Shown: positions 58,577 to 64,000 of the stretch, piece after piece
How the letters are laid out: each line of letters starts with the position of its first letter
Position numbering within the stretch: position 1 is the stretch's first letter
Source: an uncultured Coriobacteriaceae bacterium
GTDB taxonomy: Bacteria; Actinomycetota; Coriobacteriia; Coriobacteriales; Atopobiaceae
Length of the DNA: 64,000 bases
NCBI GenBank assembly: GCA_902786015.1
Contig: CADAAU010000010.1
Coordinates: forward strand, 1-64,000
Direction of reading: 5' to 3'
Program-made: the position numbers and the translations under genes
The notes under the pieces: generated by a model
The model's input: only the letters and a program-made list of their open reading frames with translations
Database searches by the model: none
What the model was told of the DNA's origin: nothing

Positions 58577-58652
58577 TGGCACGCCAGGAAGGACTCGAAC
58601 CCTCAACACGCGGTTTTGGAGACCGCTGCTCTACCAATTGAACTACTGGCGT
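58577..58652 (-). tRNA. trnW: tRNA-Trp (CCA anticodon)
   Basis: A 76-nt cloverleaf with acceptor ACGCCAG/CTGGCGT, T arm GGGTTCGAGTC, anticodon stem GCGGT-CTCCAAA-ACCGC with CCA anticodon and encoded CCA 3' end. It sits between rpmG and secE, a placement common in bacteria. Confidence 0.96.
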
Positions 58653-58667
58653 GTGTCAATAGCTATT

Positions 58668-58817
58668 CTAGCGCGTTTCCCTGTGCGCGGTGTGCTTTTT
58701 GCACCAACGGCAATATTTCTTCATTTCCAAGCGCTCAGGATTGTTGCTCTTGTTCTTCTTTATCGTATAGTTGCGACGCTTGCACTCGGTGCATGCGAGA
58801 GTAACTAGTGTGCGCAT
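58668..58817 (-). CDS. rpmG: Ribosomal protein L33
   Basis: A 49-residue protein read [15 protein letters not shown] through [17 protein letters not shown]. It is the zinc-binding (C+) form, with CTEC and CRWC pairs. ATG 58817 follows GGGAGG by 6 nt. It is the first gene of the rpmG-tRNA-Trp-secE-nusG-rplK-rplA group, downstream of the tuf terminator and a likely promoter. Confidence 0.95.
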   Translation of the reverse strand: MRTLVTLACTECKRRNYTIKKNKSNNPERLEMKKYCRWCKKHTAHRETR

Positions 58818-58850
58818 ATTTCCTCCCTCAAACGTGACGCGATAGAAGAG

Positions 58851-58878
58851 ATTACTATCACAAGGGCTGGTGTGTCAA
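58851..58878 (-). promoter_or_regulatory. Probable promoter of the rpmG-secE-nusG unit
   Basis: On the - strand a perfect TTGACA at 58878-58873 is followed after about 16 nt by AGTAAT (58856-58851). It lies 34 nt upstream of the rpmG start, just past the tuf terminator. The -10 is only a fair match. Confidence 0.5.
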
Positions 58879-58935
58879 CTAGCAATCGGAACATCCTCTG
58901 TGTTTGCACATAAATGCACGTTTACTCCACAGACG

Positions 58936-58970
58936 AAACAAAAACCCGGCACCCTGTGGGATGCCGGGTT
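58936..58970 (-). terminator. Terminator of tuf
   Basis: AACCCGGCA and TGCCGGGTT form a 9-bp stem with a 10-nt loop, followed on the - strand by TTTGTTTCG. It lies 21 nt past the tuf stop. Confidence 0.9.
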
Positions 58971-58990
58971 ACAAGACGCTCTAGGTCTCG

Positions 58991-60196
58991 TTACTCGATG
59001 ATCGTGGAGACACGGCCATCGCCGACGGTGTGACCACCCTCGCGGATAGCGAATTTGAGGCCCTGCTCCATAGCGATAGGATGGATGAGCTCAGCGGTGA
59101 TGGTGACGTGGTCGCCAGGCATAGCCATCTCTACCTTGCCACCGTTGGCGTCGGTGAGCTCCTGGATGTCGCCCGTGACGTCGGTGGTGCGGAAGTAGAA
59201 CTGCGGACGATAACCAGAGAAGAACGGCGTGTGGCGGCCACCCTCCTCCTTGGTGAGGACGTAAATCTCGCCGGTAAACTTCTTGTGCGGGGTAACGGAA
59301 CCCGGCTTGCACAGAACCTGACCACGCTCAATCTGCTCGCGCTTGATGCCACGCAGGAGGATACCCACGTTGTCACCAGCCTCGCAGTAGTCCATGGACT
59401 TACGGAACATCTCGATGCCGGTAGCAACGGAGGACTGGGTCTCCTTGATGCCGACGATCTCTACGGGCGAGTTGAGGGTGAGCTGACCGCGCTCGACACG
59501 GCCGGTAGCAACGGTACCACGACCAGAAATGGTCATAACGTCCTCGATAGCCATCAGGAACGGCTTCTCGTTGTCGCGGGCAGGCGTCGGGATGTAGTTG
59601 TCGACCTCATCCATGAGCTCACGGATGGGACCATAGTAGGACTCGTCACCCTCAAGAGCCTTGAGTGCGGAACCCTTGACAATGGGCAGGTCGTCGCCGG
59701 GGAAGTCGTACTCGTCGAGGAGCTCACGGGTCTCCATCTCGACGAGCTCGATGAGCTCCTCGTCGTCAACCATGTCGCACTTGTTGAGGAAGACGATGAT
59801 GTAGGGTACGCCTACCTGACGGGCAAGCAGGATGTGCTCGCGGGTCTGGGCCATGGGGCCGTCGGTAGCAGCGATAACCAGGATTGCGCCGTCCATCTGG
59901 GCAGCACCGGAAATCATGTTCTTGATGTAGTCAGCGTGGCCCGGGCAGTCAACGTGAGCGTAGTGACGCTCTTTGGTCTCGTACTCAACGTGAGCAACGG
60001 AGATGGTGATGCCGCGCTGGCGCTCCTCGGGAGCCTTGTCGATCTGATCGAAAGCCGTGAAGTCTGCCTTGCAACCCTCGGTCTCGGAAAGAACGCGGGT
60101 GATAGCAGCGGTAAGGGTGGTCTTGCCGTGGTCGACGTGACCGATCGTACCGATGTTCACATGCGGCTTACTACGTTCGAACTTCTCTTTGGCCAT
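58991..60196 (-). CDS. tuf: Elongation factor Tu
   Basis: A 401-residue GTPase bringing aminoacyl-tRNA to the ribosome. The G motifs are [10 protein letters not shown] at residues 19-28, switch [21 protein letters not shown] near residue 140 and SALKALEG. Domains II and III are complete to the [15 protein letters not shown] end. ATG 60196 follows GGAGG. It is transcribed after three tRNA genes from the promoter at 60590-60618. Confidence 0.98.
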   Translation of the reverse strand: MAKEKFERSKPHVNIGTIGHVDHGKTTLTAAITRVLSETEGCKADFTAFDQIDKAPEERQRGITISVAHVEYETKERHYAHVDCPGHADYIKNMISGAAQMDGAILVIAATDGPMAQTREHILLARQVGVPYIIVFLNKCDMVDDEELIELVEMETRELLDEYDFPGDDLPIVKGSALKALEGDESYYGPIRELMDEVDNYIPTPARDNEKPFLMAIEDVMTISGRGTVATGRVERGQLTLNSPVEIVGIKETQSSVATGIEMFRKSMDYCEAGDNVGILLRGIKREQIERGQVLCKPGSVTPHKKFTGEIYVLTKEEGGRHTPFFSGYRPQFYFRTTDVTGDIQELTDANGGKVEMAMPGDHVTITAELIHPIAMEQGLKFAIREGGHTVGDGRVSTIIE

Positions 60197-60277
60197 TGAC
60201 GTCCTCCTTTAGACACAACCTTTGCGGCCAGATAATGCCCTTATATGTTCAGCGGCGCCGAAGCGCCGCGTAAACTC

Positions 60278-60354
60278 TGGTACCGGTGACTGGACTCGAA
60301 CCAGTGACATCGCGGGTATGAGCCGCGTGCTCTAACCAACTGAGCTACACCGGC
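60278..60354 (-). tRNA. trnM: tRNA-Met (CAU anticodon)
   Basis: A 77-nt gene with acceptor GCCGGTG/CACCGGT (first pair G-U), anticodon stem GCGGC-TCATACC-CGC with CAU anticodon, T arm and encoded CCA. The acceptor stem lacks the mismatch typical of the initiator, so this is probably the elongator form, though a CAU tRNA can also be modified for Ile. Confidence 0.9.
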
Positions 60355-60374
60355 ATGGTGTACTGCTTGAAAGA

Positions 60375-60450
60375 TGGAGCCCGCGACCAGACTTGAACTG
60401 GTGGCCTCCTCGTTACCAACGAGGTGCTCTACCGACTGAGCTACACGGGC
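60375..60450 (-). tRNA. trnT: tRNA-Thr (GGU anticodon)
   Basis: A 76-nt gene with acceptor GCCCGTG/CGCGGGC, D arm, anticodon stem CCTCG-TTGGTAA-CGAGG with GGU, T arm TTCAAGTC and encoded CCA. It lies between the Tyr and Met tRNA genes with short spacers. Confidence 0.96.
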
Positions 60451-60453
60451 AGA

Positions 60454-60537
60454 TGGTGGGGATGCCTGGACTCGAACCAGGGAACCCAGAGGGAGCGGAT
60501 TTACAGTCCGCCGCAGTTGCCGCTGTGCCACATCCCC
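60454..60537 (-). tRNA. trnY: tRNA-Tyr (GUA anticodon)
   Basis: An 84-nt class II tRNA with a long variable arm. Acceptor GGGGATG/CATCCCC, anticodon stem CGGACTGTAAATCCG containing GUA, T arm GGTTCGAGTCC, and encoded CCA. First of the tRNA-tuf transcript. Confidence 0.96.
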
Positions 60538-60589
60538 ATTTTCCGTTTTCAAGCACTCGTCGGAAGTTGTTCTCCGTCAAGCAGAAAGG

Positions 60590-60618
60590 ATAGTACGCCC
60601 CTTCGAGAATCTTGTCAA
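60590..60618 (-). promoter_or_regulatory. Promoter of the tRNA-tuf operon
   Basis: On the - strand a perfect TTGACA (60618-60613), a 17-nt spacer and TACTAT (60595-60590) make the strongest sigma-70-type promoter in the window, about 53 nt upstream of the tRNA-Tyr gene. Confidence 0.85.
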
Positions 60619-60672
60619 TGCTTTACACCCACCCGGGCGTATCCTACACATAGAACCTGCACATTTCACGCT

Positions 60673-61305
60673 TTAGAATCCCAGGTTGTCGTTGACGAGG
60701 ATGACGTGGATACGATCCGCATGGCGCGAAAAACGAGTAAAGAGGAACTGGCAGCAAATCGTATCGGGCGACGTGCAGTTGAAGCAAGATCCTGTCTTTG
60801 TACAGGGCGTATTGAGGCCGAAGCGTTGGGCATTGATGGGCGCCGCGACGTTTCGCGCACGTTTGAGAGCGCCATCGACGTCGTCGCACACCTTGTTCAT
60901 ACCCACCACAAAAATGACTTTCTTTGGACCCTGTGCGATGGCGGATACGCGGTTTGCGTTGCCGTCAATATTGACAAGTACTCCATCCTCGGTCATCGCG
61001 TTGACGCTTGCCAAAAAGACGTCAGCGTCGTAGGCCGCAAGCATTGCCGCGCGTTTGTCTTCGTAGGCATCGCGATCTATGAAGTTCAGATCCTCACGCT
61101 CCTTTATTGCTTCTACGAGTCCAATTTCATGTACGCTCTGGGCTCCACCCATAGTAACGCTTCCGCCCTCTGGAATGAGCCCTAGAGCGATGTTGAGTGC
61201 CTCTTCCCTACTTTCGGCGTAATATCCCGTCATGTTCCGCTTGGCAAGGCCTTTGATGATCTTTTGTGCCAGTAGTTCGTTGCGCATGCGGATGTTCTTA
61301 TCCAT
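60673..61305 (-). CDS. LUD domain (LutC-like) protein
   Basis: A 210-residue protein made up of one LUD domain: NMTGYYAESREEALNIALGL near residues 24-43, GGSVTMGGAQSVHEIGL, DVFLASVNAMTEDG near residue 94 and GPKKVIFVVGMNKV near residue 127. A cysteine-rich C-terminal part (CTKTGSCFNCTSPDTICC) resembles a metal or cluster ligand set. Family members take part in lactate utilisation or related pathways, but single-gene copies like this have no settled role. It starts at ATG 61305 with GGGGAGG upstream. The tRNA-tuf promoter lies just past its stop. Confidence 0.85.
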   Translation of the reverse strand: MDKNIRMRNELLAQKIIKGLAKRNMTGYYAESREEALNIALGLIPEGGSVTMGGAQSVHEIGLVEAIKEREDLNFIDRDAYEDKRAAMLAAYDADVFLASVNAMTEDGVLVNIDGNANRVSAIAQGPKKVIFVVGMNKVCDDVDGALKRARNVAAPINAQRFGLNTPCTKTGSCFNCTSPDTICCQFLFTRFSRHADRIHVILVNDNLGF

Positions 61306-61396
61306 GTTGGCTCCTCCCCTGTCTTATAGCCTGTTTGCAATTGTAGCATCCAGTTAGAACCTCCTGTCAGCATACCGGGCGGAATAATATTCCTGC

Positions 61397-61460
61397 GGAA
61401 CAGGGTTCCCGGGGAGTTTGTTCCGTTCTTCCGGAACAAACTCCCCGGGAACCCTGTTCC
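61397..61460. repeat. REP family A locus, paired inverted units
   Basis: GGAACAGGGTTCCCGGGGAG continues to TTTGTTCC, then gttctt, then the mirrored unit ending ACCCTGTTCC. It lies in the 220-base gap between the LUD and zinc-ribbon genes. Confidence 0.88.
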
Positions 61461-61525
61461 GCGACCGACCGGACTACCGTTGTGCTTCTGCTTGGAGTCA
61501 CTCCCCAACAAGAACGGATGCGGCA

Positions 61526-62323
61526 CTACTTCCGCATGGCTTCGATTGGACTCCGGTCGGAGATGTCATACTGTGGGGCTGGACTCGTACCCAAACTCTC
61601 GGAGCCTACATCTGCTATGGCACCCATATCCTCCGCGCTCATTTCGCCATTGACATTGTCGACGGTCAACTGTGCCATATAGTAATGGCTGCCATATGAG
61701 CCAAGGAAATAGAGTCCGTTGTCTTCCGTGCCAATGCCTAGACTATCCCTGAAGGGATGCATGCTCAAGCTCCCGAACTGGACCGCTGCTCCGGTGCCAT
61801 CGTCGAACTGATAGAAAACGCACTGTTTTCGCTCTGGCGCACCCGGATCGGTTACCAAAACGAGTTCTGGCACATCGTCACCCGACATTTCTGCGAGGGT
61901 GTACCACGTTGCACTCGCACCATCCAGAACAGCACCGTACGCATCCGCCGCTTTAGTGCTCTTCGATTTTGCAGGTGCGGCTTCAGTCTTGTTTTGCTGT
62001 TCTTTGGTTGCCGCGTCAGATTCTTTGGAGTCCCCCGAATCCTTTGCGGCTGCCGCAGAGTCGTCATTGGTCGACTGCACTTGAATGGGGGTCGTGCCGG
62101 TTTTTGCACCGTCTGAGCGGCCAACGACTATGTAGGCGCCAAGGCACAATACGGCGATGGCAAGCACCACTGCAACTGCGATAAGAACTTTTGAAGGTCC
62201 TGCGGGAGGTTGTTGTGGGGACACGGACTCCGATGATGCATCTTTCTTGAGTTCAGTTCCGCACGCAACACAAAATCGGGCTCTTTGCGCATTCTGCGCT
62301 CCGCATTCGGGACAAATTGACAT
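61526..62323 (-). CDS. Zinc-ribbon single-pass membrane protein of unknown function
   Basis: A 265-residue protein. Residues 1-24 form a zinc ribbon (CPECGA...CVACGT), followed by a short linker, one membrane helix (about residues 46-68), a Lys/Asp/Ser/Ala-rich low-complexity region to about residue 130 and a folded extracytoplasmic part (WYTLAEMSGDDVPELVLVTD). The zinc-ribbon plus membrane helix layout is common in Gram-positives and its function unknown. It lies downstream of secY past a terminator. Confidence 0.7.
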   Translation of the reverse strand: MSICPECGAQNAQRARFCVACGTELKKDASSESVSPQQPPAGPSKVLIAVAVVLAIAVLCLGAYIVVGRSDGAKTGTTPIQVQSTNDDSAAAAKDSGDSKESDAATKEQQNKTEAAPAKSKSTKAADAYGAVLDGASATWYTLAEMSGDDVPELVLVTDPGAPERKQCVFYQFDDGTGAAVQFGSLSMHPFRDSLGIGTEDNGLYFLGSYGSHYYMAQLTVDNVNGEMSAEDMGAIADVGSESLGTSPAPQYDISDRSPIEAMRK

Positions 62324-62460
62324 CTTCGCTCCTCTCTTCGTCTGTTATACAGCAGCATAGCGCTACTTTTCACCCGTTTTGCGAAAGCTTTGAGCACAGA
62401 CAGTATTGGTGGAACAGGTGTGATAGCAAATCCCATCTGCTCGCAATTATATCCGCGAGC

Positions 62461-62500
62461 GCAAAAAGCAAAATGGCCAGACCCGAGAGGATCTGGCCAT
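62461..62500 (-). terminator. Terminator of the secY operon
   Basis: ATGGCCAGA and TCTGGCCAT form a 9-bp stem around 10 bases, followed on the - strand by TTTTGCTTTTTGC. It lies 41 nt past the true secY stop. The usual downstream genes adk and map are absent here. Confidence 0.9.
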
Positions 62501-62541
62501 CTGTAACGCTTCATGCAAAGATGCACGCTCTTGACTGAGCC

Positions 62542-63830
62542 CTATTTGAAGAAGCCCTCGTAGTTGTGCATCTTGAGCTGTGACTCAAGCGCCGAGAGCG
62601 TGTCCATCGCAACACCAACCATAATCAGAATCGACGTACCGCCGAATGACTGAATGAGCGGGTTGTTTGTAAACGCAAAGATGATAGACGGTACCACGGC
62701 GCGATGATTGCCATAAAAATGGCACCAGGCAGCGTGATGTGGTTGAGCACGTTTTGGATGTACTCAGCCGTGGCCTTGCCCGGACGTACACCTGGAATGA
62801 AGCCACCCGACTTACGCAACTGATCGGCAGTCTCCTCGGGGTTAAACACCATGGAGGTGTAGAAGTACGCAAAGAACACGATGAGTATGACCGACAGGAG
62901 CCAGTTGACCCAACCAGACGCAATGGCCGACGAGAAGTCCTGCATCCACTGCACGTTGGGGAAGAACACCGCAATCTGTGCTGGGAAATACAGAATCGAG
63001 CTTGCAAAGATAATGGGCACGACGCCGGCCGTATTGACCTTGATAGGTAGATACGTTGCCTGTGCACCCATAATCCGGCGACCCACCACCCGCTTGGCGT
63101 ATTGGATGGGGATACGTCTTTGGCCACGCTCGATGTACACGATAACGGGAATAATCACGAGGATTATCGCAATCGTAAGCGCAGTGATGAGCGCACCATG
63201 CTCGTTGTTGTTCAGAGACTGGATAAGCGCCATGGGAAGGCCGCTCATGATGTTTACAAAGATGATGAGCGACATACCATTGCCAATGCCGCGCTGGGTC
63301 ATGACCTCACCAAGCCACATGATGATGATGGCACCCGTGAGCAGGCAGCCGACGATGATGATGTCTTCGATCCAAGGCGCGAAACCGAGGTTCGAGAAAT
63401 CCAACCCATAGGCGCTGCTCTTGAAGAGGAACAGGTAGCCAATGGAGTTGATGAGTGCGAGAACCACGGTGAGGTAACGCGTATACTGCGTAATCTTGCG
63501 CTGCCCGGACTCGCCCTCCTGAGCCAACGCCTGAAGACTCGGGATGACGGCTTGCATCATCTGAAAGATAATTTGGGCCGTAATGTAAGGCATAATGCCG
63601 AGGGCGAACACCGAAACGCGCGAGAGGGCGCCGCCCGAGAACAGGTTGAGCACTGCGAGTGCGCCTGTCCCGGTGGCAGCCGATTCGTATGCCGAATACA
63701 TGCCCCTAAACGGGATACCCGGCACGGGTACATAGGCACCAAGGCGATAGATAAGAATGATCCCCAGCGTGAGGAGAATCTTTTCCCTCAGCTCCTTGAC
63801 CCTAAATGCGTTGGCGATTCCCTTTAGCAC
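62542..63830 (-). CDS. secY: Preprotein translocase SecY, frameshifted near the 3' end
   Basis: The central pore of the Sec translocon with about ten membrane helices. From GTG 63830 (overlapping the rplO stop by 7 nt) the frame is normal through [13 protein letters not shown]. It then runs into unrelated residues and a stop at 62625. In another frame the expected C terminus follows from base 62700: [30 protein letters not shown] and [15 protein letters not shown], ending at 62542. The frame returns if two bases of the GCGC at 62699-62702 are removed. As secY is essential and unique, a sequencing or assembly error is most likely. The family and extent are certain. Confidence 0.9.
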
Positions 63831-64000
63831 GCGGACTCGACCTTCCCTCCCGCGGCCTCAATCTTTGCCTGGGCGGACGCGGACACCTTGTCCACACGCA
63901 CGGTGAGGCTCTTGGTGAGCTCGCCGTCGCCCAACACCTTTACGGGAACGTCTGCGTGCTTGATGACGCCCTTTGCCTTGAGGGTCTCGCCGTCGACGAC
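63824..64000 (-). CDS. rplO: Ribosomal protein L15, C-terminal part
   Basis: The last 58 residues of L15 before the window edge: [40 protein letters not shown] and [12 protein letters not shown]. Position directly upstream of secY is the usual one. The stop overlaps the secY start by 7 nt. The 5' part lies outside the window. Confidence 0.92.
   Translation of the reverse strand, partial: VVDGETLKAKGVIKHADVPVKVLGDGELTKSLTVRVDKVSASAQAKIEAAGGKVESAC

Overview
The window looks like a piece of chromosome from a high-GC Gram-positive of the class Coriobacteriia (Collinsella/Olsenella/Slackia-like). I infer this from an actinobacterial-type RpoB/RpoC, CarD, ArgR, WCPYC thioredoxin/CcdA genes, a LicD/TarI surface-polymer cluster, ChW-repeat muramidase and many short palindromic intergenic repeats. 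The genus cannot be fixed from the sequence alone. There is no sign of a plasmid, prophage or CRISPR array.

Layout. 1-618 is a gene-free, repeat-rich stretch. 619-14062 is a surface-polysaccharide region: three GT2 glycosyltransferases and a DUF2304 protein on +; a TarI-like cytidylyltransferase, an extended SDR and a LicD transferase on -; a Wzx-type flippase on +; and a - strand run with a DUF2142 membrane protein, rfbB (broken), rfbD, a ccdA-tlpA thiol-redox pair and rfbA. rfbC is not seen. 14074-18202 (-) holds a NifU-type scaffold, a U32 peptidase and tyrS. 18518-29681 holds a class A PBP with a Trp/Asn and Gly/Tyr/Thr tail, argR, a secreted C39-like protein lacking its Cys, a phosphohexomutase, RlmKL with an eroded RlmL half, and a GH25 muramidase with nine ChW-like repeats. 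29946-39426 holds a HAD phosphatase, citrate synthase, an ACT protein, CarD, a tannase-like lipoprotein esterase, acylphosphatase, PPi-type phosphofructokinase, a collapsed AAA ATPase pseudogene, and a barnase-barstar-deoD operon. 39859-45777 holds a B-repeat surface protein, a zinc-sensor-type ArsR regulator with a His-rich P-type ATPase, and a TraX protein.

45846-64000 is the core information-processing region, all on -. In transcription order it runs rplO(partial)-secY, a zinc-ribbon protein, a LUD protein, tRNA-Tyr/Thr/Met-tuf, rpmG-tRNA-Trp-secE-nusG-rplK-rplA, rplJ-rplL and rpoB-rpoC, with terminators and a few good promoters separating units. secY carries a frameshift near its 3' end. 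A REP-associated tyrosine transposase (RAYT) sits between rplA and rplJ.

The most striking features are these. (1) The RAYT gene is bracketed by two nearly identical paired palindromes, and the same palindrome family (core CCCCGGGAA flanked by GGAAC/GTTCC) recurs at five other intergenic sites, forming a complete REP/RAYT system. (2) The RNA polymerase beta' subunit carries about 200 extra C-terminal residues containing a helix-hairpin-helix module resembling the alpha-subunit CTD. (3) Several genes are visibly decayed or altered: rfbB and the AAA ATPase by internal deletions, secY by a 2-nt shift (possibly sequencing error), RlmKL by loss of both RlmL signature motifs, and a C39-like protein by Cys to Ser.
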